A DNA stretch of 13,933 nt from DATGUN01 sp035301285 (GCA_035301285.1 DATGUN010000009.1:1-13933); one strand, 5' to 3'. Shown: positions 1 through 7,228, counted from the stretch's first letter. The notes: generated by a model from the sequence alone, not told the origin. Numbers and translations: made by a program.

Positions 1-1
1 T

Positions 2-808
2 CTAAACGTGTTTTTTCCTCATGAGGTCGATTAGATCATTCTCGTTCAAAGGTGTTTGCTTCAGTCCCAGTTGTTGTGCAATTTGCACGACATGAGGTTG
101 TTCCAGATGTGCTTTTTCCAGTACATCTTTATCGGTGAAAATATTTGATGCCGGGCCATCCATCAAAAGCTTACCTTTATTTAGTATGAGGATACGCTCA
201 AATGTCTCAGCAGCGAAATCCATGTCATGTAAAATGCATAGGACAAGTTTACCTTCATCTCTCAGTTCATTAATAATCGTTTTGATCAGCTTCTTACCAA
301 GGTAATCCTGCCCCATTGTTGGTTCGTCAAAAATGATGACATCAGTATCCATGGCGAGAATGGAGGCAATGGCTATTCGTTTTCGTTCAGAAAGGCTCAA
401 GTCATACGGGTTTTCTTTTGTATGTGATTCAAGTCCGACCTTTTTCAGAGCGGATTGGGCGGATGCTTTTGCTGCTTCAGTATGGTATTCGGTATTCAGG
501 GGTCCGAACATGACTTCATCGATAACCGTATTTTTGAAAATCTGATCGTTCGGATTTTGAAATACGAGTCCGATGTGTGCTGATAATGAAGCAACTGTTT
601 TATTCGCAATATCTTCTCCGTTAAGCGTGATGTAACCTGTATCTGGTTTTAAAAGACCTTTGAGCAGTTTCACAAGGGTTGTTTTTCCTGCCCCATTTTG
701 GCCGACGATGGCTATGGGGTTTCCGTTAAATGTCACATTGAGGTCTTCCAGAATAGGATTATTTTTCATATAAGAAAAGCTTACATCTTTGACTTCGAGT
801 TCAACCAT
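2..808 (-). CDS. ECF transporter ATP-binding protein (last gene of ECF operon)
   Basis: This is a 268-residue cytoplasmic ATPase that would power a membrane ECF importer together with the preceding ATPase, EcfT and the S component. Walker A is GQNGAGKT (residues 36-43), the Q-loop glutamine is Q84 in VFQNPNDQ, Walker B is VIIFDE (157-162) and the switch histidine is H194. The signature motif is unusual: LSLSER (137-142) replaces LSGGQ, and the D-loop region reads TMGQD rather than SxLD. The family normally works as a heterodimer of two such ATPases. The start overlaps the stop of the upstream ATPase gene by 8 bases and has only a weak GGTG-like ribosome site, so translational coupling is likely. 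The stop codon lies at the very left edge, so the gene is complete. The ECF ATPase assignment is firm; the substrate is unknown. Confidence 0.9.
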   Translation of the reverse strand: MVELEVKDVSFSYMKNNPILEDLNVTFNGNPIAIVGQNGAGKTTLVKLLKGLLKPDTGYITLNGEDIANKTVASLSAHIGLVFQNPNDQIFKNTVIDEVMFGPLNTEYHTEAAKASAQSALKKVGLESHTKENPYDLSLSERKRIAIASILAMDTDVIIFDEPTMGQDYLGKKLIKTIINELRDEGKLVLCILHDMDFAAETFERILILNKGKLLMDGPASNIFTDKDVLEKAHLEQPHVVQIAQQLGLKQTPLNENDLIDLMRKKHV

Positions 809-1649
809 CGCGTTTCACCACATTTTCATTGGATAATTCTTCTATGAGGATTGGATAGCGTCCTGTGTCTTTATGCTTGATGCCGAGCTGTCGTGCGACG
901 CTGGTAACAACAGGAGGCGCAACCCCATATTGGGATAGGTCATCTCTGGAAAAGATGTTTTCCGGAGTGTCAAAGTCAATACGTTTCCCCTCGTGTAGGA
1001 GAAGGACCTTATCCGCAAACTTTGCGATGTGTTCCATATTATGTTCGGCCATGATGATGGTGATCCCTTGATTGGACAGGTCCTCCACGACTTCAAATAC
1101 ATTTCTGGAACTCTGTGGGTCAAGCTGTGAAGTCGGTTCATCGAGAACCAGGATGTCGGGATTCATAGCAATCACACTGGCAATCGCGACACGTTGCATC
1201 TGTCCGCCTGAGAGTGCAAACGGCGAGCGGTCGCTTAGATCGGTTAAGTTCATGATTGCCAGACTCTGGTCAATCCGCTTCCGCATTTCACGTCGAGGAA
1301 TTCCGATATTCTCCAGGCCAAAACCGATTTCTTCATAGACAGTAAATTTCGAGCCGGTCATCTGTGAAAAGGGATTTTCGAAAACCAGTCCAACGGTTTT
1401 GATTATGTCACTTAGTTCGCTTGTTTCGACGATCATGTCATTGACTGTGACATGGCCACCATATCCCCCTTTAAAAAAATGAGGAATGAGTCCGGATAGA
1501 CTGAAACAGAGCGTGGACTTTCCCGTTGCGTTCTGTCCGATGACACCGATGAATTCTCCCTTTTCAACTGTGAACGAAATGTCATTCAGTATTAATTTGT
1601 CAGTGCCGGGATATTTATATTTCAAATGTTTGACGTCGATAATACTCAT
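801..1649 (-). CDS. ECF transporter ATP-binding protein (first ATPase of the pair)
   Basis: This is a 282-residue ABC ATPase of the ECF (cobalt/vitamin) class, expected to pair with the ATPase encoded immediately downstream. Walker A is GQNATGKST (38-46), slightly atypical because of Ala-Thr in the loop. The signature is a canonical LSGGQ (146-150), Walker B is ILVLDE (166-171), the D-loop is SQLD and the switch histidine is H203. The Q-loop position holds glutamate (E91 in VFENPFSQ) instead of glutamine. Its ATG overlaps the TGA of the EcfT gene as ATGA, and a GGAGG lies 8 bases upstream of the start. The C-terminal tail (ARQLGIKH region) resembles that of the partner ATPase. The four genes form one tightly packed unit. 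Function as an ECF energising subunit is well supported; the transported compound is not. Confidence 0.9.
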   Translation of the reverse strand: MSIIDVKHLKYKYPGTDKLILNDISFTVEKGEFIGVIGQNATGKSTLCFSLSGLIPHFFKGGYGGHVTVNDMIVETSELSDIIKTVGLVFENPFSQMTGSKFTVYEEIGFGLENIGIPRREMRKRIDQSLAIMNLTDLSDRSPFALSGGQMQRVAIASVIAMNPDILVLDEPTSQLDPQSSRNVFEVVEDLSNQGITIIMAEHNMEHIAKFADKVLLLHEGKRIDFDTPENIFSRDDLSQYGVAPPVVTSVARQLGIKHKDTGRYPILIEELSNENVVKRDG

Positions 1650-2413
1650 AACCAGAACCTCCAGACGATTGTAGCGAGCAATACGATCACGAGTGCTATT
1701 TTTACGAGACCTTGGAAGCGGTAATGGATAGGTTCGTTCAGAAATGTTTGTTGATTCGGGCTGTTAAACCCACGGACCTCGAGCGCAATCGCACGTTCAC
1801 GGGTATCTTTAATGGCATTCAGGACAACTGGCCCAATCAAGGGAAAGAACGCCTTGATACGGACGAATACATTTCCTTCCGTTTCCATTCCCCTTGAGCG
1901 TTGGGCATCTGTGATGGTTTGCATTGATTGTTGCATCTGTGGAATGATCTGCAGCACTGATAAAAACACATAACCTATTTTAGGTGAGATGCCTTTTCTG
2001 ACGAGACGCTCAATTAGTTCGTCCGGCTTGGTTGTCAAAATCAAGATTCCGAATGCACTGAGCATGTTGAGTACGCGCATGGTCAATAACAGCGCGTAGG
2101 AAAAACCTTCCTTATATAATGGCACTCCCCATAACTCATAGAGGACGGTTTCATTTTTCGGATGGAAGAAACCCTGCACGATGATAATCGAAATGATCAG
2201 TACAAGGCTGATTCCGAAAATGGGTAATATTTTACGGAACACTTTTCCTGTCAACAGCATGAGAAAGCTGAACAGCATCACACCCATGACGAAAATATGA
2301 TGTGCCATGATATACGTGATTGCGATGCTGACGACGACATACAATAATTTGGTTAAAGGATCCATCCGGTGGATGATCGAGTTCCGATCCACATAGAGTG
2401 TCATGGTGTTCAT
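1646..2413 (-). CDS. ecfT: ECF transporter transmembrane component EcfT (CbiQ family)
   Basis: This 255-residue integral membrane protein is the T component that couples the ATPases to the S component. Hydrophobic segments lie at about residues 22-56, 62-82, 105-127, 144-158 and 235-254. In the cytoplasmic coupling region the two characteristic Ala-Arg-Gly-like motifs appear as SRG (173-175, in AQRSRGMETEG) and VRG (213-215, in ALEVRGF). Family knowledge places these motifs on the coupling helices that touch the ATPases. An in-frame ATG three codons later exists, but AGAGG lies 8 bases before the first ATG, so the longer form is chosen. Only 12 bases separate it from the S-component gene, and its stop overlaps the next ATPase start. 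A dedicated T component next to its own S and ATPase genes is the group I ECF arrangement. Confidence 0.9.
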   Translation of the reverse strand: MNTMTLYVDRNSIIHRMDPLTKLLYVVVSIAITYIMAHHIFVMGVMLFSFLMLLTGKVFRKILPIFGISLVLIISIIIVQGFFHPKNETVLYELWGVPLYKEGFSYALLLTMRVLNMLSAFGILILTTKPDELIERLVRKGISPKIGYVFLSVLQIIPQMQQSMQTITDAQRSRGMETEGNVFVRIKAFFPLIGPVVLNAIKDTRERAIALEVRGFNSPNQQTFLNEPIHYRFQGLVKIALVIVLLATIVWRFWL

Positions 2414-2425
2414 GGTATCAACCTC

Positions 2426-3028
2426 TTATAGTTTTTCGATTTGATTGTCACTATGAAATGCGTTTGTCAGTGTTTTGGGCAAGCCTTTGAATATCAAGTA
2501 ACTGACGATGACTGTCACGATTTTGTCGGGTACATCGATAATGAAGCTGTCACCGAATGATGCAAGCCATGTCGGGAAGTCGTTTGAAATCAGAAACGCA
2601 AAAAAGGCGTCGCCCCACACGTTTCCAGTTTGTCCACCCCAGAAAATCAAGTTCAGAGGTGTCGAGACGATTGTAGCGATGACACCGACAATAATACCGA
2701 CGCCGATGACTTTTTTAAAGCTGGAAAGCCAACCTTTGAAGGCCATCACACCGACAACCAACCCGATCGCACCTTGTGTGATGGCGTAGACCGTTGATAT
2801 CGGGTCAACCGTCACTCCGTAAACAAGGTTGTTGACGATCCCAGAAGCAGCGCCGATAATCGGTCCGCCTAACATACTTGAGAGAACTGTGCCAATCGCA
2901 TCGAGCCATACCGGTAATTTCAACAGTCCGGCAAACAATTTTCCCAGGTAATTGATCCCGATGGCAGCGGGAATCAGGGTAATCGCAATGGTTGGTAATT
3001 TTAACGACCATATACTACGTTTTTTCAT
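2426..3028 (-). CDS. ECF transporter S component, substrate unknown
   Basis: This 200-residue hydrophobic protein is the first gene of the ECF operon and would bind the substrate in the membrane. About six membrane segments are visible, at roughly 11-34, 38-56, 58-72, 80-99, 105-130 and 168-182. Features include WLDAIGTVLSSMLGGPIIGA (41-60), an NN pair at 66-67, and a C-terminal DVPDKIVTVIVSYLIFKGLP segment (165-184). I recognise the S-component fold and context but not a specific family such as ThiT, BioY, RibU or QueT, so no vitamin is assigned. AAGGAG lies 8 bases before the ATG. The gene-free stretch upstream may carry regulation. The N-terminal MKKR stretch is an inside-positive anchor, not a cleavable signal. 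Confidence is high for S component and low for any substrate. Confidence 0.8.
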   Translation of the reverse strand: MKKRSIWSLKLPTIAITLIPAAIGINYLGKLFAGLLKLPVWLDAIGTVLSSMLGGPIIGAASGIVNNLVYGVTVDPISTVYAITQGAIGLVVGVMAFKGWLSSFKKVIGVGIIVGVIATIVSTPLNLIFWGGQTGNVWGDAFFAFLISNDFPTWLASFGDSFIIDVPDKIVTVIVSYLIFKGLPKTLTNAFHSDNQIEKL

Positions 3029-3132
3029 GTTCTTGACTCCTTATTACGTATTGTAAAACAAGAAAAAATAGCTTTTGACTTTCATAACGTGATAGTCTTT
3101 TCTAAAACATGAGACGGTCTATGTCGAATCTA

Positions 3133-3209
3133 ACCCAATATATGTTTCTGGTTGTTGATGTCACATTTTAATATGTAATCGGATTCATATGACGGCATGC
3201 AAATTGGGT
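3133..3209 (-). other. Possible structured leader upstream of ECF operon
   Basis: ACCCAAT at 3133-3139 is complementary to ATTGGGT at 3203-3209, enclosing about 63 bases. Inside these arms ATATG (3140-3144) can pair with CATAT (3186-3190), leaving a one-sided bulge of 12 bases. On the minus strand this would lie 105-180 bases before the S-component start, a place where cofactor riboswitches often sit. It matches no riboswitch class I know, and a chance pairing in AT-rich DNA is possible. Confidence 0.25.
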
Positions 3210-3274
3210 GTTGTTGTATTATCATTGATTAGTGAAATACTCATTTTCTTATATATTATCATCCTCCCACGTAT

Positions 3275-3306
3275 ATAGTAACATGACAGGGGAGTTATGT
3301 TACTAT
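3275..3306. repeat. Perfect 10-bp inverted repeat (operator or hairpin)
   Basis: ATAGTAACAT (3275-3284) and ATGTTACTAT (3297-3306) are perfect inverted copies separated by 12 bases. On the plus strand five T residues (3309-3313) follow, so it could end a plus-strand transcript, but no plus-strand gene precedes it. It could also be an operator for the divergent promoters or a leader hairpin of the ECF transcript. Confidence 0.5.
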
Positions 3307-3463
3307 CATTTTTGAAAAAGGGGGAAGAAATGCTGTAGAGTGTTGTTGTGATGGGAGGGTAAGTTCCGAACATACACGTATTCGTATAGCGCGAACATGC
3401 TATAAATGTGTTATGGTAATGATGATTATTTATATCTGCAGTAAAAATCGACATTAGAGAAAC

Positions 3464-3862
3464 ATGATAGATAGGGTGTGTTTGATGGTTTTCGTTGGCG
3501 TTGTAATATGTCTGGTTTCTGTCATTATCATTGGTTTTCGAATGTGGTATATGGCAACCGGGAAGGTTGTGGAAGGGCAGATAGTCGGGTATGTCAAAGG
3601 GGCACGATCTTTATACGCCCAGCAGGGCTATAATTATAGAATTTGTTTGACGTATAAAGGAGAGACATATTATGTCACATCGGTTGATAGTTTTACGACG
3701 TCGGCTTGGGTAATCCCTCGCAAAAATCTTGATCGATATGTCGATGTCTATTTTAATCCCAAATCACCGAAACGTGTCGTCATCAAGTCTTTCCATACAC
3801 TGGAATGGATTGCATTTGGTTTGTTTGCTTTCGGCGCATTGATCATTCGGTTAGCGATTTAA
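3464..3862 (+). CDS. DUF3592-like small membrane protein
   Basis: This 132-residue protein has an N-terminal membrane segment (about residues 5-26), an extracytoplasmic or cytoplasmic beta-rich middle, and a second membrane segment near the C-terminus (about 113-131). The middle contains GKVVEGQIVGY, a Tyr-rich YNYRICLTYKGETYYV stretch and VDVYFNPKSPKRVV. This pattern (TM, beta domain with a YxVxYNPxxP-like motif, TM) is that of the DUF3592 family, whose function is unknown. The chosen ATG has a weak ribosome site. An ATG at 3485, seven codons in, has AGGGTG 6 bases upstream and is an equally plausible start. The gene stands alone, between a divergent ECF operon and a MarR gene with its own promoter, so context gives no function. 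Confidence 0.7.
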   Translation: MIDRVCLMVFVGVVICLVSVIIIGFRMWYMATGKVVEGQIVGYVKGARSLYAQQGYNYRICLTYKGETYYVTSVDSFTTSAWVIPRKNLDRYVDVYFNPKSPKRVVIKSFHTLEWIAFGLFAFGALIIRLAI

Positions 3863-3993
3863 GTGGAAAAAGCGTTGCGATTTCATTCTGTACGACTTCT
3901 GTGTTTTCGTCCTATTTCAGAACGATCCAAAACAATGTGGCTGTACATATGCATGATATACGAACGTTAAGCTTTCCATAAAAAATGATCTTC

Positions 3994-4022
3994 TTGACTT
4001 TTTATCAGTTGACTGGTAAAGT
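3994..4022 (+). promoter_or_regulatory. Sigma-A promoter of the marR gene
   Basis: TTGACT (3994-3999) and TAAAGT (4017-4022) are separated by 17 bases and lie 33 bases before the MarR start codon. The -35 matches the consensus at five of six positions, the -10 at four of six. The palindrome at 4003-4018 fills the spacer and touches the -10, as expected for an autorepressed promoter. Confidence 0.6.
4003..4018. promoter_or_regulatory. Putative MarR operator 1 (autoregulation)
   Basis: The 16-base TATCAGTTGACTGGTA is an imperfect palindrome of the form TAnCAGTnnACTGnTA (12 of 16 positions symmetric). It lies between the -35 and -10 of the marR promoter. Its first 12 bases recur exactly at 4515-4526 in front of the dioxygenase gene. 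MarR-family dimers bind palindromes of this size, so it is the likely binding site of the adjacent regulator. Confidence 0.65.
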
Positions 4023-4055
4023 GATAGATAAGATAGATATTGGGGGCTTCATAAT

Positions 4056-4499
4056 ATGAAACACAATACAATGGGATCATTGATTTGGCTACGCATCATG
4101 CGTTTTACAAATGATAGTAACCAATTATCGAATGAATTCTTGAAACGTTTTGATTTAACGACAGCAAAATTCGATGTACTTTTGCAAATTCGCCTATACC
4201 AGCCACTCACGCAAATGGAGCTCGCTGAAAGAGTTACAGTTACAGCAGGTGGCATATCCCGAATGCTCACGCGTCTTGAAAAAGAAGGGTATATTAAGCG
4301 TGAACAGGATTGGAAAATCAAAACAATCCGCTTAACAAAAAAAGGAGAGGCAATTTTACAAGAGGCAATGCCCGCACAGTTAGCTTTTCAAACGTCATTA
4401 TTTGAAGATGAATTAAATGAAGAAGAGCTCAAAACATTATATGCTTTGATAACACGCGTGCACAAATATAGCCAAAAAAAACAATTACCACCTATATAA
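4056..4499 (+). CDS. MarR-family transcriptional repressor, MhqR-like
   Basis: This 147-residue protein is a winged-helix DNA-binding repressor acting as a dimer. The helix-turn-helix spans about 51-79: LTQMELAERV, then a recognition helix in TAGGISRMLTRLEKEGY. A wing follows (about 81-97, ending in RLTKKG). The N- and C-terminal helices would form the dimer interface. It contains no cysteine, so it cannot sense by thiol oxidation as OhrR or YodB do; a bound ligand is more likely. Its length and its position before a ring-cleaving dioxygenase recall B. subtilis MhqR, which represses quinone-inducible dioxygenase genes. The ribosome site is a G-rich GGGGG 9 bases before the ATG. It is likely autoregulated through the palindrome in its promoter. 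MarR family is certain; the MhqR comparison is an inference from context. Confidence 0.88.
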   Translation: MKHNTMGSLIWLRIMRFTNDSNQLSNEFLKRFDLTTAKFDVLLQIRLYQPLTQMELAERVTVTAGGISRMLTRLEKEGYIKREQDWKIKTIRLTKKGEAILQEAMPAQLAFQTSLFEDELNEEELKTLYALITRVHKYSQKKQLPPI

Positions 4500-4514
4500 T
4501 ATCATTTTTTTAGG

Positions 4515-4530
4515 TATCAGTTGACTAATC
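4515..4530. promoter_or_regulatory. Putative MarR operator 2 (dioxygenase operon)
   Basis: TATCAGTTGACT at 4515-4526 repeats operator 1 exactly, and the extended site (TATCAGTTGACTAATC) is partly symmetric around AGTTGACT. It lies in the 55-base gap between marR and the dioxygenase gene, 25 bases before the ATG. A TATAAT at 4495-4500, overlapping the marR stop, could be the -10 of a separate promoter, but I see no good -35. Read-through from the marR promoter is the alternative. Confidence 0.6.
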
Positions 4531-4554
4531 AATTCATTTAAAGGAGGAATAATC

Positions 4555-5505
4555 ATGTACGAAATTCCCGGACACCATCATATTTCCATGATCACGAAAG
4601 AGGCATCATACAATAATCAATTTTATAAATATGTTTTAGGCTTAAGACGGGTCAAGACAACCGTCAACCAGGATGATCCGTCTATGTATCATTTATTTTA
4701 TGGCGACTTAACTGGAAGTGCTGGCACAGAGTTGTCTTTCTTTGAAATGCCTCAGTCGGGAAGAACATACCGCGGTACAAATGCCATTACTCAAATTGGA
4801 CTACTGGTCCCTTCGGCAGATAGTTTGACGTACTGGCAAGAACGTTTTGAATTTTATGGTGTGAAACACGGTGATATAACAACATATGCCAATCGGGAAG
4901 CATTGCCATTTGAAGATGCAGAAGGGCTGCGTCTTATCTTGCTGAATAATAATGGAGAGGCTGTTCCGAAGCATTGGAAAGCCTGGGATGGTTCAGATGT
5001 TGAGGCCACTCATCGGATTTTAGGTATGGGAACCATTGAAATGACTGTCCGTCACCTCAACAGGTTGGCAGACACATTAACACATATGTTGGGCTATACA
5101 GAGGTGACCCGATCGGAAAACGAAGCCCTTTTTCAATCTGTCTCCGGAAGGGCATATGGAGAAATTCTGGTCAAAGAGAAGGAAGGGCCTAGGGAACGAC
5201 CTGGAAAAGGAAGCATTCACCATCTGGCCATCCGCGTGAAAAACGAAGATGAATTAGCATATTGGGAGAGCGTCGTCAAAGAGCGTGGTTTCCGTACTTC
5301 GGGGATCATCGATCGTTTCTATTTCAAAAGCTTATATTTCCGTGAATCCAATGGCATACTATTTGAAATGGCGACAGATGGACCAGGGTTTACAATTGAT
5401 GGGGATGTGGATCATTTAGGGAAAAACCTCGATCTTCCACCATTTTTAGAACAACAACGGAGAGAGATAGAATCCAATTTACAACCAATCGAGGAGAATA
5501 AATAA
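4555..5505 (+). CDS. Ring-cleaving dioxygenase, MhqA/MhqO-like (glyoxalase/VOC fold)
   Basis: This 316-residue cytoplasmic protein consists of two vicinal-oxygen-chelate (glyoxalase) modules, about residues 5-135 and 153-285. Candidate metal ligands are the His cluster GHHHIS (H7-H9), IHHLAI (H222/H223) and a Glu in ILFEM (E271), the two-His-one-Glu pattern of extradiol ring-cleaving enzymes. The C-terminal segment with DVDHLGKNLDLPPFLE is typical of the family. It would open an aromatic or quinol ring using a divalent metal and oxygen. The length equals that I recall for B. subtilis MhqA, a member of the MhqR quinone-response regulon. AAGGAGG lies 7 bases before the ATG. The stop overlaps the next start by one base (TAATG). 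The actual substrate is not shown by the sequence. Confidence 0.87.
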   Translation: MYEIPGHHHISMITKEASYNNQFYKYVLGLRRVKTTVNQDDPSMYHLFYGDLTGSAGTELSFFEMPQSGRTYRGTNAITQIGLLVPSADSLTYWQERFEFYGVKHGDITTYANREALPFEDAEGLRLILLNNNGEAVPKHWKAWDGSDVEATHRILGMGTIEMTVRHLNRLADTLTHMLGYTEVTRSENEALFQSVSGRAYGEILVKEKEGPRERPGKGSIHHLAIRVKNEDELAYWESVVKERGFRTSGIIDRFYFKSLYFRESNGILFEMATDGPGFTIDGDVDHLGKNLDLPPFLEQQRREIESNLQPIEENK

Positions 5506-6560
5506 TGGAAAAATATCGTATCGACCCAACAAAAGGAATGGAATTTGGCCTATATTCGTTAGGCGATCATATAGCTAATCCGCATACTGGAGAGAGAATA
5601 TCTTCTCAGGAACGGATTGAGGAATTGATTGAAATGGCAAAGCTTGCGGAAGACGCGGGAATTGATGTCTTCAGTGTAGGAGAGAGCCATCAGCAGTACT
5701 TTACAACCCAAGCACATTCAGTTGTTCTTGCAGCAATCGCACAAGCAACAAGCCAGATTAAAATTTCCAGTTCAGCAACGGTATTAAGTGTCTCAGATCC
5801 TGTACGCATTTATGAGGATTTTGCAACGATTGATTTAATCTCGGATGGCCGGGCGGAAATCGTCGCTGGCCGCGGTTCCCGAATCGGTGCTTACTATCTT
5901 CTTGGTGTTGATTTACAGGATTATGAAGAGATTTTTGAAGAGAAATTGGAACTGCTCAAACAATTGAATGAAAATAAGCGTATTACATGGGAAGGTCAAT
6001 TCCGTCCACCTCTGGATGATGCGGAAATCCTTCCCCAACCGAAAAATGGTTCAATACCGATTTGGCGTGCTGTCGGAGGGCCACCAGCAAGTGCCATCAA
6101 AGCAGGGTATATGGGTATTCCGATGATGTTGACTACATTGGGTGGCCCAGCTATCAATTTTAAGCAATCTGTTGATGCCTATCGCCAAACAGCTGAACAG
6201 AATGGCTTTGACCCAAAAACATTACCAATCGGAACAACGAGTCTATTTTATGTAGCTGAGTCCACAAAAGAAGCATTAAGGGGCATGTATCCCCATATCA
6301 ATAATGGTTTTCGGGCGATTCGCGGCGGAGGGTATCCGAAACAACAATTCGCCCAAGCCCCTGATACACGCGATGCTTTGATGGTGGGCAGTACCCAACA
6401 AATCATTGAAAAGATTCTTTATCAATATGAACTTTTTGGAATGCAACGCTTTTTGGCTCAAATCGATTTTGGTGGTGTTCCTTTCGATAAATTGATGAAA
6501 AACATTGAAATCATCGGAAAGGATATTATTCCGGCCATCAAAAAATATACAGCTAAATAA
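5505..6560 (+). CDS. LLM-class flavin-dependent monooxygenase (luciferase-like)
   Basis: This 351-residue protein is a TIM-barrel flavin oxidoreductase of the bacterial-luciferase superfamily. Typical features are FSVGESHQ (56-63), the SSATVLSVSDPVRIYEDFAT segment (89-108), LISDGRAEIVAGRGS (111-125) and WRAVGGPP (187-194). It would use reduced FMN and oxygen to oxidise an organic substrate in the cytoplasm. The flavin would come from the FMN reductase encoded 19 bases downstream, a two-component monooxygenase arrangement; similar monooxygenase/reductase duos (CE1758/CE1759 type, from memory) are described. GAGGAG lies 8 bases before the ATG, which overlaps the preceding stop by one base. It was probably co-recruited to the MarR-controlled operon. 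Substrate is unknown; a role in aromatic or quinone turnover is inferred from the neighbours only. Confidence 0.88.
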   Translation: MEKYRIDPTKGMEFGLYSLGDHIANPHTGERISSQERIEELIEMAKLAEDAGIDVFSVGESHQQYFTTQAHSVVLAAIAQATSQIKISSSATVLSVSDPVRIYEDFATIDLISDGRAEIVAGRGSRIGAYYLLGVDLQDYEEIFEEKLELLKQLNENKRITWEGQFRPPLDDAEILPQPKNGSIPIWRAVGGPPASAIKAGYMGIPMMLTTLGGPAINFKQSVDAYRQTAEQNGFDPKTLPIGTTSLFYVAESTKEALRGMYPHINNGFRAIRGGGYPKQQFAQAPDTRDALMVGSTQQIIEKILYQYELFGMQRFLAQIDFGGVPFDKLMKNIEIIGKDIIPAIKKYTAK

Positions 6561-6579
6561 ACTGGAGGGAACGAACAAC

Positions 6580-7146
6580 ATGAAAATTGTAGTCTTATCC
6601 GGTTCCATAATCGGTACGAAAACATTGACAGCGATGAAAAAAACAGTTGAAATACTTGAAAAGAAATATCCACAACATGAAGTCGTTCTATTAGATTTAG
6701 CCGCATATAAAATTGAATTCAGTGATGGACGGCAATACTTTGAATATGACGGCGACACAAAATATGTGACAGAGACCGTCATGGATGCAGATGCCATCAT
6801 AATTGGTACACCCATCTTCCAGGCATCCATTCCGGCTACACTCAAAAATATTTTTGACTTACTGCCAGTCAATGCATTTCGCGATAAAGTCGTCAGTATT
6901 ATTGTGACAGCAGGATCACCAAAACATTATTTGATTGCTGAGATGCAATTGAAGCCTATCTTGGCATATATGAAAGCCCAAATTGTACAGACGTATTTAT
7001 TTATAGAAGAAAAAGACTTTTACCGAAAAACCATCACCAATGATGACGTGCTATTCCGAATGGAACGATTGGTAGAGGATACCGTGGTCCTAACAGACAC
7101 CTATAAAGAAATCCGCGATGCCAAAGAAGCGGAATATGATTTTTGA
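6580..7146 (+). CDS. NAD(P)H-dependent FMN reductase, partner of the LLM monooxygenase
   Basis: This 188-residue flavodoxin-like protein would reduce FMN with NAD(P)H for the adjacent monooxygenase. The N-terminal strand and phosphate loop are KIVVLSGSIIGTKT (2-15). The flavin-contact segment is IIGTPIFQASIPATLKN (74-90), followed by FDLLP and the strand-loop VVSIIVTAGSPKHY (104-117). All are hallmarks of the NADPH-dependent FMN reductase family. A longer reading frame extends upstream into the monooxygenase gene. The start at 6580 is chosen because GGAGGG precedes it at 10 bases and the flavodoxin strand begins there. It is the last gene of the plus-strand operon, which ends in the hairpin at 7229-7257. 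It could alternatively serve as a quinone reductase, which also fits an Mhq-type response. Confidence 0.87.
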   Translation: MKIVVLSGSIIGTKTLTAMKKTVEILEKKYPQHEVVLLDLAAYKIEFSDGRQYFEYDGDTKYVTETVMDADAIIIGTPIFQASIPATLKNIFDLLPVNAFRDKVVSIIVTAGSPKHYLIAEMQLKPILAYMKAQIVQTYLFIEEKDFYRKTITNDDVLFRMERLVEDTVVLTDTYKEIRDAKEAEYDF

Positions 7147-7228
7147 TGTTCTTTGATTTTAGACGGTCAATGGACGTTTGATAAAAATCAATGATGTTGA
7201 TGAAGTATATAAATGATTATTGATCAAA

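Larger units (their letters stand above)
3029..3463. other. Gene-free divergent intergenic region
   Basis: This 435-bp AT-rich stretch separates the ECF operon (minus) from the DUF3592 gene (plus). No convincing coding sequence was found on either strand. It contains two inverted repeats (3133-3209 and 3275-3306, listed separately) and a direct repeat of CGAACAT near 3367 and 3391. I could not place a confident sigma-A promoter for either gene. I looked for thiamin, FMN, cobalamin, SAM, purine, preQ1 and folate riboswitch cores in the minus-strand leader and did not recognise any. Confidence 0.6.

Noticed and set aside
3029..3240. Known vitamin riboswitch upstream of the ECF operon
   Set aside because: I looked for thiamin, FMN, cobalamin, SAM, purine, preQ1 and folate riboswitch cores on the minus strand and none was recognisable.
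3185..3454. 89-codon minus-strand open frame upstream of the ECF operon, including a small MIIYKK-type peptide
   Set aside because: The composition is not protein-like, no start has a properly spaced ribosome site (GGGAGG abuts the inner ATG with no gap), and the frame spans the inverted repeats.
6505..6579. Upstream extension of the FMN reductase by 25 codons
   Set aside because: It lies inside the monooxygenase gene, lacks a ribosome site, and the flavodoxin strand begins at the ATG at 6580.
6276..6872. 198-codon minus-strand open frame opposite the monooxygenase and reductase genes
   Set aside because: It is antisense to two well-recognised enzyme genes and shows no family features.
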